64,000 bases of DNA from Streptomyces violaceoruber (GTDB lineage Bacteria; Actinomycetota; Actinomycetes; Streptomycetales; Streptomycetaceae): the NCBI RefSeq assembly GCF_033406955.1, contig NZ_CP137734.1, forward strand, positions 7,626,001-7,690,000. Reading direction: 5' to 3'. Within the stretch, counting starts at the first letter, position 1. Each line of letters starts with the position of its first letter. The translations under genes were made by a program, and so were the position numbers. Under the pieces are notes generated by a model. That model saw nothing but the letters and a program-made list of their open reading frames with translations, had not been told where the DNA came from and did no database searches. Below, piece after piece: positions 7,994-17,139 of this stretch.

Positions 7994-9286
7994 GTGCCCA
8001 CCTCGCGCAGAACATTCGCCGTCGCCGCCGTCGCCGCCCTCGTCCTGCCGCTCAGCGCCTGCGGTTCCGGGGGCGACGGCGGTTCCTCGACCGACGCCTC
8101 GGGCAAGGTCGAGGGCGACATCACCTTCCAGACCTGGAACCTGCGGGCCAACTTCAAGGACTACTTCGAGGGTCTGATCGCCGACTTCGAGAAGAAGTAC
8201 CCCGACACCCACGTCAAGTGGGTGGACCAGCCCGGCGAGGGCTACGCCGACAAGATCAGCGCCGACGCCGCCGGCGGCACCCTGCCGGACGTCGTCAACG
8301 TCTCCCCGGACCTCGTCGCGCCGCTCGCCAAGGCGGGCCTCGCCCTCGACCTGGACAAGGCCGCCGGACAGTACGAGAAGGAGTACCTGGAAGGCGCCTG
8401 GGCCAGCCACCGGATACCGGGCATGGACGGCACGTACGCCTTCCCCTGGTACCTCAACACCGGCCCCCTCTTCTACAACAAGTCCCTCTTCGAGAAGGCC
8501 GGACTCGACCCCGAGCAGCCGCCGAGGACGTACGACGAGGTCTTCGACGCCGCCCTGAAGATCGCTGACAAGACCGACGGCGAGGTCGCCACCCTCGCCA
8601 ACGTGCCCACCATCGAGGACTTCGGCCGCTACGGCGTCCCGCTCATGAACAAGGAGGGCACCGCCTTCGCGTTCAACGACGCCAAGGGTGTCCAGCTCCT
8701 CGCCCGCTACAAGGAGCTGTACGACGCCAAGGCCCTCGACCCGCAGGCGCTGACCGCCACCCCCGAGTCGTCCGGGAAGAAGTTCCTCACCGGCGCCGTC
8801 GCCATGAACCCGGGCAGCGCGCTGGACCTCGCCAACTTCAAGAAGCAGGCGCCGAACCTGTACGAGAACATCGGCATCACCGACCAGATCACCAGCACCG
8901 GCCACGTCAACATGTACGTGATGGGCCTGATGGTGAACGCGCAGAGCCAGCGCAAGCCCGCGGCGGTCGCCTTCGCGCACTACGTCACCGACGCCGCGCA
9001 CCAGATGTCGTTCGCCAAGCAGGTCGCCATCTTCCCGAGCACCGCCGGTTCGCTGGACGACCCGTACTTCACCAAGGAGGACGGCACCGACGAGACCCGT
9101 GTCCGGGTCGCCGCCGCCAAGTCGCTGAAGACGGCCGTCAACTACACGCCCGTGCTGTTCAGCGAGCAGATGAAGACCGAGCTGCGCAACGAGGTCGCCA
9201 AGGCGCTCCAGGGCAAGCAGAGCCCGAAGGAAGCACTCGACAACGCTGTCAAGGCGTGCGACCGGCTCCTCCAGCAGCAGGGCTGA
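7994..9286 (+). CDS. ABC transporter substrate-binding lipoprotein, likely for manno-oligosaccharides
   Basis: A 430-aa family-1 extracellular solute-binding protein. It starts at GTG 7994 after AGGGAG. The signal peptide has a lipobox LSAC (about residues 20-23), so the mature protein would be a lipoprotein. Typical features follow: SADAAGGTLPDVVNVS, an FPWYLNTGPLFYNK binding-cleft segment and a long helical C-terminus. It is the first gene of an operon with two permeases and two glycosidases. The substrate is inferred from those enzymes as a mannose-containing oligosaccharide. No ATPase is encoded nearby; Streptomyces carbohydrate transporters commonly share the ATPase MsiK. Confidence 0.92.
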   Translation: MPTSRRTFAVAAVAALVLPLSACGSGGDGGSSTDASGKVEGDITFQTWNLRANFKDYFEGLIADFEKKYPDTHVKWVDQPGEGYADKISADAAGGTLPDVVNVSPDLVAPLAKAGLALDLDKAAGQYEKEYLEGAWASHRIPGMDGTYAFPWYLNTGPLFYNKSLFEKAGLDPEQPPRTYDEVFDAALKIADKTDGEVATLANVPTIEDFGRYGVPLMNKEGTAFAFNDAKGVQLLARYKELYDAKALDPQALTATPESSGKKFLTGAVAMNPGSALDLANFKKQAPNLYENIGITDQITSTGHVNMYVMGLMVNAQSQRKPAAVAFAHYVTDAAHQMSFAKQVAIFPSTAGSLDDPYFTKEDGTDETRVRVAAAKSLKTAVNYTPVLFSEQMKTELRNEVAKALQGKQSPKEALDNAVKACDRLLQQQG

Positions 9287-9292
9287 GACATC

Positions 9293-10225
9293 ATGGCGAG
9301 TCCCACCCTCACCACCGGCACACCGGACGCCCGCAAGGGCGGCGGCGCCCGGCGTGTGCGACGGCAGCTGCCCGCCAGCCCCTGGCTGTTCGCCGCGCCC
9401 GGTCTGCTGATCACCGGCGCGTTCATCCTGTACCCGTTCGTCTCCACGCTCGTCAACTCCTTCACCGACCGCCGCACGCTGGTCCCGGGCGAGTTCGTGG
9501 GCCTCGCCAACTTCCGCGAGCTGCTCCACGACGACATGTTCTGGATCGGACTGCGCAACAGCTCCCTCTACGTCCTCGGGGTCGTCCCCGCGCTGGTCCT
9601 GCTGCCGCTGCTGCTCGCGCTGCTCGTGCAGAAGAACATCCCCGGCATCACCTTCTTCCGCTCGGCCTTCTACACCCCGGTCGTCGCCTCGATCGTCGTC
9701 GTCGGCCTGATCTGGGTCTGGCTCCTCGACGAGCGCGGCCTGGTCAACTCCCTGCTGGAGACGCTCGGCGGCAGTCCGGTCGGCTTCCTCAGCGACCAGT
9801 GGCTGATCCTGCTCAGCGCGATGGGCGTCACGGTCTGGAAGGGCCTCGGCTACTACATGATCATTTACCTGGCGGCGCTCGCCAACGTGCCCCGCGAGCT
9901 GCACGAGGCCGCCGCCGTGGACGGCGCGGGCGCGGTCCGCCGCTTCCTCACCGTCACGGTGCCCGCGGTCCGCTCCACCATGGTCCTGGTCGCGGCGCTC
10001 TCCTCGGTCGCCGCCTTCAAGGTCTTCTCCGAGGTGTACCTGATGGCGGGCCCCAGCGGCGGACCGGCCGGCGAGGACACCACCCTCGTGATGCTGGTCC
10101 AGCGCACCGGCACCGGCCTCACCGGCCGGGTCGGCTACGCCTCCGCCATCTCCGTCGTCGTCTTCGCCGTCACCGTCGTCCTGATGCTGCTCGTCCTGCG
10201 CGCCGACCGGAAGGAGGACGCGTGA
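9293..10225 (+). CDS. carbohydrate ABC transporter permease (MalF-like)
   Basis: A 310-aa inner-membrane permease with six predicted membrane segments, beginning near residue 30 (SPWLFAAPGLLITGAFILYP). The cytoplasmic EAA loop that contacts the ATPase is visible as ELHEAAAVDGAGAVRRF. The start is only 7 bp after the binding-protein stop, and the stop overlaps the next permease start by 4 bp (GTGA), so the three genes are one operon. Confidence 0.94.
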   Translation: MASPTLTTGTPDARKGGGARRVRRQLPASPWLFAAPGLLITGAFILYPFVSTLVNSFTDRRTLVPGEFVGLANFRELLHDDMFWIGLRNSSLYVLGVVPALVLLPLLLALLVQKNIPGITFFRSAFYTPVVASIVVVGLIWVWLLDERGLVNSLLETLGGSPVGFLSDQWLILLSAMGVTVWKGLGYYMIIYLAALANVPRELHEAAAVDGAGAVRRFLTVTVPAVRSTMVLVAALSSVAAFKVFSEVYLMAGPSGGPAGEDTTLVMLVQRTGTGLTGRVGYASAISVVVFAVTVVLMLLVLRADRKEDA

Positions 10226-11142
10226 GCACCGCCGAGAAGACCCGGCCCGCCGAGCGGACCCGGGCCGCCGACCGGGAACGCAAGCGCGAACCGCGCATCG
10301 CCGACGAGCACGGCCGCCGCGTACGCGGCTGGGAACTGGCCCTGCGCTACCTGCTGCTGCTCGGGGTCCTCGCCCTGACCATCGGGCCGTTCCTGTGGCA
10401 GCTGTCGACCTCGCTCAAGGGCCCCACCGAGGACATCTTCAGCTCCCCGCCCAAGTTCCTGCCCTCCGACCCCACCCTGCACAACTACGAGCGGGTCGCC
10501 GACACCATCCCGGTGTGGGACTACGCCCTGAACTCGCTGAAGGTCGCCGCGGCCAACGTCGTCACCAACTGCGTCGGCGCCGCCCTCGCCGGCTACGCCC
10601 TGGCCCGGCTGCGCTACCGCGGCCGACGCGTCGCCACCCTGGTGTTCATCCTCGCCATGCTCGTGCCGGTGGAGGGCATCATCATCGCCCAGTTCACCAC
10701 CATGCGGGAGCTGGGTCTCAACAACACCCTGGTCGGCGTGGTGCTGCCGGGCTGCGTCAGCGCCCTGAACGTGCTGCTGATGCGCAACGCCTTCCTCAAC
10801 CTCCCCTACGAGATCGAGGAGGCCGCCTTCGTCGACGGCGCCAACGTCTGGCAGCGGTTCCTCCGGATCGCGCTGCCCGCGGTGAAGGGCACCCTGGCCG
10901 TCGTCGCGATCTTCGCCTTCATGGGCGCCTGGGACGACTTCCTGTGGCCCCTGATCGTGCTGAGCGACCCGTCCAGGTTCACCCTGACCATCGGCCTGAA
11001 CTACCTGCACGGCACCTTCGCCAACGACGAACGCCTGGTCGCCGCCGGCACGATCATCGCCGTGGCGCCGCTCATCGTCCTCTTCGCCTGCCTCCAGCGG
11101 TACTTCTTCCGCGGCGTCGGCGAGGGCGCCGTCAAGGGCTGA
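10222..11142 (+). CDS. carbohydrate ABC transporter permease (MalG-like)
   Basis: A 306-aa second permease. The GTG at 10222 overlaps the previous stop (GTGA) and follows AAGGAGG, so translation is coupled. A charged cytoplasmic N-terminus of about 40 residues precedes six membrane segments. The EAA loop reads EIEEAAFVDGANVWQRF. The C-terminus YFFRGVGEGAVKG is typical of MalG-type permeases. It forms the membrane channel with the preceding permease. Confidence 0.94.
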   Translation: MSTAEKTRPAERTRAADRERKREPRIADEHGRRVRGWELALRYLLLLGVLALTIGPFLWQLSTSLKGPTEDIFSSPPKFLPSDPTLHNYERVADTIPVWDYALNSLKVAAANVVTNCVGAALAGYALARLRYRGRRVATLVFILAMLVPVEGIIIAQFTTMRELGLNNTLVGVVLPGCVSALNVLLMRNAFLNLPYEIEEAAFVDGANVWQRFLRIALPAVKGTLAVVAIFAFMGAWDDFLWPLIVLSDPSRFTLTIGLNYLHGTFANDERLVAAGTIIAVAPLIVLFACLQRYFFRGVGEGAVKG

Positions 11143-11173
11143 ACCACCCGCTTCCCCCTCTCAAGGACACCGC

Positions 11174-12421
11174 ATGCCTTCTGCCGTGCGCTTCGGCGTC
11201 AACTACACCCCGAGCGTGGGGTGGTTCCACCACTGGCTCGACTTCGACCTCGACTCCGTACGCGCCGACCTGGACTCCATCGCCGCGCTGGACGTGGACC
11301 ACGTCCGCGTCTTCCCGCTGTGGCCGTACTTCCAGCCCAACCGCACCCTGATCCGCGAGCGGGCGGTGGAGCACCTGGTGGCACTGGTCGACGCGGCCGG
11401 TGAACGCGGCCTCGACGTCAACGTGGACGGCCTCCAGGGCCATCTGAGCAGCTTCGACTACGTTCCGGCCTGGACCCGCACCTGGCACCGGCGCAACCTG
11501 TTCACCGACCCCCACGTCGTCGAGGGCCAGGCCGCCTACCTGCGCACCCTCGCCGCCGCCCTGGCCGGACGGACCAACTTCCTCGGCATGACCCTCGGCA
11601 ACGAGGTCAACCAGTTCTCCGCCGGACCCCACCCCGACCCGGACCGCGCCACCAGCGCCCAGATCGACGCCTGGCTGGAGCGGATGCTGGCCGCCTGCGA
11701 GGAGGGCGCCCCGGGACGCATGCACCTGCACGCCGAGTACGACGCCACCTGGTACCAGGACGACCAGCCCTTCACCCCGGCCCAGGCCGCCCGGCAGGGC
11801 GCCGTCACGGCGGTGCACTCCTGGGTCTTCAACGGCACCGCCCAGCGCCACGGCCGCACCTCCGTGCCCAGCGAGCACCACGCCGCCTACCTGATCGAGC
11901 TGAGCAAGGCCTGGGCCGACGACCCGCACCGCCCGGTGTGGCTCCAGGAGGTCGGCGCCCCGGCGCCCCTGGTCCCCGCCGAGCACGCCGCCGCGTTCAC
12001 CGAGGCGACCGTCGAGAACGCCCTGGACTGCCCCGACCTGTGGGGCGTCACCTGGTGGTGCTCCCACGACGTGTCCCGGGCGCTGGCCGACTTCCCGGAG
12101 CTGGAGTACGGGCTCGGGCTCCTCACCAACGACCGGCGTCCCAAGGACACGGCCCGGGTGCTGGCGAGCGCGGCACGCGCGGCCCGGGACGGAGCCCGTC
12201 CCGCCCCCGCCCCGCGCACCACGGCCCTCGCCGTACCGGCCGACCCCGCCGCCCGCTCGGCCTGCGCCCCCGGCGGTGCCGTCTTCGACGCCTTCTTCCG
12301 GCTGGTCGCCGACGGCGCCCGTCCCACCACCGTCCTCGACACCCGCGCCGCCGACACCGGACACCTCGCGGTCCGCGGCATCACCGGGGTCGTCACCCCC
12401 GACCAGGTCCCCGTCCCATGA
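11174..12421 (+). CDS. clan GH-A glycoside hydrolase (GH5-type, probable beta-mannosidase)
   Basis: A 415-aa protein without a signal peptide, so it acts in the cytoplasm. It has a TIM-barrel start (RFGVNYTPSVGWFHHWLDFD). The two clan GH-A catalytic glutamates are visible: the acid/base in LGNEVNQF (about residue 142) and the nucleophile in WLQEVGAP (about residue 259). It resembles GH5 subfamily 18 beta-mannosidases, which hydrolyse Man-beta-1,4-GlcNAc from N-glycan cores in bifidobacteria. The subfamily assignment is from memory. Its position between the ABC permeases and a GH38 alpha-mannosidase fits intracellular degradation of imported mannosides. Confidence 0.82.
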   Translation: MPSAVRFGVNYTPSVGWFHHWLDFDLDSVRADLDSIAALDVDHVRVFPLWPYFQPNRTLIRERAVEHLVALVDAAGERGLDVNVDGLQGHLSSFDYVPAWTRTWHRRNLFTDPHVVEGQAAYLRTLAAALAGRTNFLGMTLGNEVNQFSAGPHPDPDRATSAQIDAWLERMLAACEEGAPGRMHLHAEYDATWYQDDQPFTPAQAARQGAVTAVHSWVFNGTAQRHGRTSVPSEHHAAYLIELSKAWADDPHRPVWLQEVGAPAPLVPAEHAAAFTEATVENALDCPDLWGVTWWCSHDVSRALADFPELEYGLGLLTNDRRPKDTARVLASAARAARDGARPAPAPRTTALAVPADPAARSACAPGGAVFDAFFRLVADGARPTTVLDTRAADTGHLAVRGITGVVTPDQVPVP

Positions 12422-12562
12422 CGACCCTCGCCCCGCGCGGCGGAACGAGGGCGCCGCACGATTCGAAGCGCGTCCCGGTGGGGAGCTGTACCTGACGTCG
12501 GCCCCCGCCACCGCCCGCCCAACCCCCAGGCAATCACCCGCCCCCGACCCCGGAGCACCCGT

Positions 12563-15500
12563 ATGCATGACGACCGCAGCCTGGTCGAAGCCCGCCTCAA
12601 GCGCGTCCTCGACGAGCGTGTCCGCCCCGCCCTCTACCCCGAGTCCGTACCGCTGGACGTGGCGGTGTGGAACGCGCCCGGCGAGCCCGTCCCCGTCGAG
12701 GAGGGGCTCGCGGCCGAACCGCGGCCCATCGAGGTCGGCGCCCGCTGGGGCGCGCCCTGGGGCACCAGCTGGTTCCGCGTCACCGGCACCGTGCCGACGG
12801 AGTGGGCCGGGAAGACCGTCGAGGCGATCCTCGACCTCGGCTTCGACGAGAACATGCCCGGCTTCCAGTGCGAGGGCTTGGTCTACCGCCCCGACGGCAC
12901 CCCGGTGAAGGGCCTCAACCCGCGCAACCAGTGGGTGCGGATCGGCGCCCCCGTCGAGGGCGGCGAGCAGGTGCGCCTGCACGTCGAGGCGGCCTCCAAC
13001 CCCGTCATCCTCGACTACCACCCCTTCGTGCCGACCCCGCTCGGCGACAAGGACACCGCGGGCAGCGAACCGCAGTACACCCTCACCCGCATGGACCTCG
13101 CCGTCCTCGACGAGACCGTGTGGAACCTGGTGCTCGACCTGGAGGTGCTCGGCGAGCTGATGGCCGAGCTGCCGGTGGACTCGCCGCGCCGCTGGGAGAT
13201 CCTGCGCGCCGTCGACAAGGCGCTGGACGCCATCGACCTCCAGGACGTCAACGGCACCGCCGAGCAGGCCCGTTCCCGCCTCACCGAGGTGCTGGCCGCT
13301 CCCGCCGTCCCCTCCGCGCACCGCATCAGCGCCGTCGGGCACGCGCACATCGACTCGGCCTGGCTGTGGCCGCTGCGCGAGACCGTACGCAAGGTGGCCC
13401 GCACCACCTCCAACATGACCGCCCTCCTGGAGGACGAGCCGGACTTCGTCTTCGCCATGTCCCAGGCCCAGCAGTGGGCGTGGGTGCGCGACCACCGGCC
13501 CGAGGTGTGGGCGCGGGTCAAGAAGGCGGTGGCCGACGGCCGGTTCGTGCCGGCCGGCGGCATGTGGGTGGAGTCGGACACCAACATGCCCGGCTCGGAG
13601 GCGATGGCCCGGCAGTTCGTGCACGGCAAGCGGTTCTTCCTCGACGAGTTCGGCGTCGAGAACGACGAGGCGTGGCTGCCGGACACCTTCGGCTTCGCGG
13701 CGGGCCTCCCGCAGATCATCAAGGCGGCCGGCGCCAAGTACCTGCTGACGCAGAAGATCTCCTGGTCCCAGACGAACAAGTTCCCGCACCACACCTTCCG
13801 CTGGGAGGGCATCGACGGCACCCGGATCTTCACCCACTTCCCGCCCGTCGACACCTACAACTGCTCCATGAAGGGCAGCGAGATCGCCCACGCGGCGACG
13901 AATTTCAAGGACAAGGGCGTGGCCCGGCACTCCCTGGCCCCCACCGGCTGGGGCGACGGGGGCGGCGGTACCACCCGCGAGATGGTCGCCAAGGCGGCCC
14001 GGCTGCGGAACCTCGAAGGCTCGGCGACGGTCGAGTGGGAGACCCCGCACGCCTTCTTCGAGAAGGCCGAGGCCGAGAACCCCGCCCCGCCGGTCTGGGT
14101 CGGCGAGCTGTACCTCGAACTGCACCGCGCCACCCTCACCAGCCAGGCCAAGACCAAGCAGGGCAACCGGCGCAGCGAACACCTGCTGCGCGAGGCGGAG
14201 CTGTGGGCGGCGACGGCGGCCGTGCGTGCCGGGTTCCCCTACCCGTACGACGACCTGGACCGGATCTGGAAGACGGTCCTGCTGCACCAGTTCCACGACA
14301 TCCTGCCCGGCTCCTCCATCGCCTGGGTGCACCGCGAGGCCCGCGCGACCTACGACCGGGTCGCCGCCGAGCTGAACGGCATCATCGACGCCGCCCAGCG
14401 CGCCCTGGCCGGCGAGGGCGACACCCCACTGGTCTTCAACTCCGCCCCGCACGCGCGGGCCGGGGTCCCGGCGGGCGCCGCCGCGTCCCCCGCGACCGAC
14501 GGACGCACCGGCCTCAGCCCGCGCCCCGGCGGCGGCCACGTCCTGGACAACGGCCTGCTGCGGGTCGAGATCGACGAGCGGGGCCTGGTGGTGTCGGCGT
14601 ACGACCTCGCCGCCGACCGCGAGACGATCGCGCCGGGCGGGGCGGGCAACCTGCTCCAGCTCCACCCCGACTTCCCGAACATGTGGGACGCCTGGGACGT
14701 CGACGAGTTCTACCGCAACACGGTCACCGATCTCACCGACGCCGACGAGGTCGTCCCCGGCGACGACGGCGCCTCGGTGCGGATCGTGCGCTCCTTCGGC
14801 TCCTCCCGCGTCACCCAGGTGCTGACCCTGGCGCCGGGGGAGCGGCGTCTTGAGGTGGACACCGAGGTGGACTGGCACGAGACGGAGAAGTTCCTCAAGC
14901 TGGCCTTCCCGCTCGACGTGCACGCCGAACGGTACGCGTCGGAGACCCAGTTTGGGCACTTCCACCGGCCCACCCACACCAACACCAGCTGGGAGGCGGC
15001 CAAGTTCGAGGCCTGCAACCACCGCTTCGTGCACCTGGAGGAGCCCGGCTGGGGCGTCGCACTCGTCAACGACTCGACGTACGGCCACGACGTCACCCGC
15101 ACCGTCCGCACCGACGCCGACGCGGGTACGACCACCACGGTCCGGCTCTCCCTGCTGCGCGCCCCGCGCTTCCCCGACCCCGAGACCGACCAGGGCGTGC
15201 ACCGCTTCCGGCACGCGCTGGTGCCCGGCGCGGGCATCGGCGACGCCGTGCGCGAGGGCTGGCGGATCAACCTGCCCGAGCGGCACCTCACGGGCGGCGC
15301 CCCGGAGGTCGCCCCACTCGTCACGGTCGACCGGGACGCGGTCGTCGTCACCGCCGTCAAGCTCGCCGACGACGGCAGCGGCGACGTCGTGGTCCGCTTC
15401 CACGAGGCCCACGGCGGCCGGACCCGGGCCACGCTGACGGCCGGGTTCGCGGTCGCGGACGTGCAGGTGACCGACCTGCTCGAACGCCCGCTCGCGGACA

Positions 15501-15586
15501 CGGAAGCCCCCCGGCCGGACGGCGACCGGATCGCCGTGAGCCTGCGCCCGTTCCAGCTGACGACCCTGCGGCTGAAGCGCGCCTAG
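12563..15586 (+). CDS. GH38 alpha-mannosidase
   Basis: A 1007-aa cytoplasmic enzyme that releases alpha-linked mannose with retention of configuration and a zinc-bound active site. Visible motifs are the zinc-binding GHAHIDSAWLWPLRE (about residue 255), the catalytic nucleophile aspartate region WLPDTFGFAAGLPQI (about 372) and HQFHDILPGSSI (about 575). The order of an N-terminal jelly-roll-like region, catalytic barrel, three-helix region and long beta-rich C-terminus is normal for the family. It is the last gene of the LacI-controlled operon and ends at a bidirectional hairpin. An alpha-1,2/1,3/1,6 preference cannot be read from the sequence. Confidence 0.95.
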   Translation: MHDDRSLVEARLKRVLDERVRPALYPESVPLDVAVWNAPGEPVPVEEGLAAEPRPIEVGARWGAPWGTSWFRVTGTVPTEWAGKTVEAILDLGFDENMPGFQCEGLVYRPDGTPVKGLNPRNQWVRIGAPVEGGEQVRLHVEAASNPVILDYHPFVPTPLGDKDTAGSEPQYTLTRMDLAVLDETVWNLVLDLEVLGELMAELPVDSPRRWEILRAVDKALDAIDLQDVNGTAEQARSRLTEVLAAPAVPSAHRISAVGHAHIDSAWLWPLRETVRKVARTTSNMTALLEDEPDFVFAMSQAQQWAWVRDHRPEVWARVKKAVADGRFVPAGGMWVESDTNMPGSEAMARQFVHGKRFFLDEFGVENDEAWLPDTFGFAAGLPQIIKAAGAKYLLTQKISWSQTNKFPHHTFRWEGIDGTRIFTHFPPVDTYNCSMKGSEIAHAATNFKDKGVARHSLAPTGWGDGGGGTTREMVAKAARLRNLEGSATVEWETPHAFFEKAEAENPAPPVWVGELYLELHRATLTSQAKTKQGNRRSEHLLREAELWAATAAVRAGFPYPYDDLDRIWKTVLLHQFHDILPGSSIAWVHREARATYDRVAAELNGIIDAAQRALAGEGDTPLVFNSAPHARAGVPAGAAASPATDGRTGLSPRPGGGHVLDNGLLRVEIDERGLVVSAYDLAADRETIAPGGAGNLLQLHPDFPNMWDAWDVDEFYRNTVTDLTDADEVVPGDDGASVRIVRSFGSSRVTQVLTLAPGERRLEVDTEVDWHETEKFLKLAFPLDVHAERYASETQFGHFHRPTHTNTSWEAAKFEACNHRFVHLEEPGWGVALVNDSTYGHDVTRTVRTDADAGTTTTVRLSLLRAPRFPDPETDQGVHRFRHALVPGAGIGDAVREGWRINLPERHLTGGAPEVAPLVTVDRDAVVVTAVKLADDGSGDVVVRFHEAHGGRTRATLTAGFAVADVQVTDLLERPLADTEAPRPDGDRIAVSLRPFQLTTLRLKRA

Positions 15587-15599
15587 CGTCCTCGACGGG

Positions 15600-15628
15600 C
15601 CCGGCTCACCGGGGAGCGGTGAGCCGGG
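15600..15628. terminator. bidirectional hairpin between GH38 and lipase-maturation genes
   Basis: An 11-bp perfect stem (15600-15610 with 15618-15628) has a 7-nt loop. It lies 14 bp after the GH38 stop and overlaps the last codons of the convergent gene. Confidence 0.65.
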
Positions 15629-17018
15629 TCGGCGGCAGGTACTCCCGCACGTAGGTCCGCTCCCAGCACGCGCCCGTCTCCCGCAGCTCCCGCCAGGTCG
15701 TGTACCGGTAGCGGAACAGCCGGGCGCGCACGAAGCGGGGCGGCGCGTCCGGCGGGAACGGGGAGCTGCGCAGCAGCTTCAGCGTGGCGCGGTCGTTCTC
15801 CAGCAGCCGTTCCACGAAGGTGCCGAACCACGACCCGGTGTACGAGGGCGACAGCGCGGCGAACCACATCAGCCAGTCCAGCCGCAGGTGGTACGGCGCG
15901 AACTGGCGCGGCCAGCGGCGCGGATCACCGGGTTTGCCCTTGAACTCGTACTCCCGCCAGTCGCCGTCCTTCCTGGCGACCTCGTCGGCGGTGCCCTCGA
16001 TCACCACCTCGTAGCGGACCCGGCTGACGGAACCGAAGGCGCCGTAGGTGTTGACCAGGTGGAGCGAGTCGAAGGAGCGGTTCATCACCTGCCGGCGGGA
16101 GATCATGTTGCGCACCGGCCGGTGGCTCAGGAACACCAGCAGCGCCGCCACCGCCAGGACCACCACCTCGTACCAGAGCGGCGCGGCGGCCACGGACGGG
16201 GCGTCGGCCGGGAAGCGGACCACCGACAGGGCCAGCACGATGGTGACCCAGTTGAGCCAGGAGAAGTTGCCCGAGAGCACCAGCCACAGCTGGGTGGCGA
16301 TCATCAGCGCCGCGGCGGCCGTCGACACGGGGTGCGGGGCGAACAGGAGGAAGGGCACCACGAGCTGCGTGACGTGGTTCGCGGCGACCTCGACGCGGTG
16401 CAGGGACTTAGGGAGGTGGTGGAAGAACCAGCTCAGCGGGCCCGGCATCGGCTGGGTCTCGTGGTGGTGGTCCAGGCAGGTCAGCTTCCGCCAGCACTCG
16501 TCGCCGCGCATCTTGATCAGCCCCGCCCCGAACTCCACCCGGAACAGCAGCCAGCGCAGCAGGAACAGCACCACGACCGGCGGCGCCACCTCCTCGTTGC
16601 CCAGGAACACGGCGACGAAGCCGGTCTCCAGCAGCAGCGACTCCCAGCCGAAGGAGTACCAGGTCTGTCCGACGTTGACGATCGACAGGTACAGCGCCCA
16701 CGGCACCAGCCACAGCAGCATCGCCCCCCACAGCGGCAGCAGCGCGTCCAGCCCGGCCGCCAGCGCCGCCGACACCGCGCAGCCCGTCCAGGCGCAGCCC
16801 GCGAAGAGCCGGTCCGAGTAGCGCCACTGGAACAGGCTCGGCGCCCGCCGGAACGGCACCCGCTCGACGAAGCGGGGCACCGGTGTCAGACCGCGCTCGC
16901 CGAGCAGTGCCCGGAACTGCAGGGCGGCCGTCAGGAACGCGACCAGGTACACGACGGCCAGCGCCCGCTGGAAGACCAGCCGGGCCAGCCAGTAGTCGGG
17001 TGCGGTGAACCACTCCAC
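15606..17018 (-). CDS. lipase maturation factor family membrane protein
   Basis: Predicted 470-aa multi-pass membrane protein. GTG at 17018 (VEWFTAPDYWLARLVFQR) was chosen because it follows GAGAGGAG and matches the usual N-terminus; the frame is open further upstream but without a better start. Family hallmarks are YSFGWESLLLETGF, LRWLLFRVEFGAGLIKMRGD (about 195-220), and a C-terminal globular part with WLMWFAALSPSY. The family assists folding of secreted lipases in animals; bacterial roles are unclear. No lipase gene is adjacent. Its 5' end is divergent from the PAS-PP2C gene. Confidence 0.88.
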   Translation of the reverse strand: MEWFTAPDYWLARLVFQRALAVVYLVAFLTAALQFRALLGERGLTPVPRFVERVPFRRAPSLFQWRYSDRLFAGCAWTGCAVSAALAAGLDALLPLWGAMLLWLVPWALYLSIVNVGQTWYSFGWESLLLETGFVAVFLGNEEVAPPVVVLFLLRWLLFRVEFGAGLIKMRGDECWRKLTCLDHHHETQPMPGPLSWFFHHLPKSLHRVEVAANHVTQLVVPFLLFAPHPVSTAAAALMIATQLWLVLSGNFSWLNWVTIVLALSVVRFPADAPSVAAAPLWYEVVVLAVAALLVFLSHRPVRNMISRRQVMNRSFDSLHLVNTYGAFGSVSRVRYEVVIEGTADEVARKDGDWREYEFKGKPGDPRRWPRQFAPYHLRLDWLMWFAALSPSYTGSWFGTFVERLLENDRATLKLLRSSPFPPDAPPRFVRARLFRYRYTTWRELRETGACWERTYVREYLPPTRLTAPR

Positions 17019-17139
17019 GGCCGGGCTCCTCTCGTACCCGCTCCGTGTACCCCCGCCCCGGCCGCCGCCCCCGGGACGTTTTCCCCTGTCCGGCGACCAG
17101 GACTCGAAGATTCCGACAAATCCTGGCAAGGTGGGGTCC

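Noticed and set aside
11132..15412. A very long open frame (over 1400 codons) on the minus strand opposite the GH5 and GH38 genes
   Set aside because: It is an artefact of high GC in third codon positions. The composition is low-complexity Gly/Val/Arg/Ala, and the plus strand has clear catalytic motifs.
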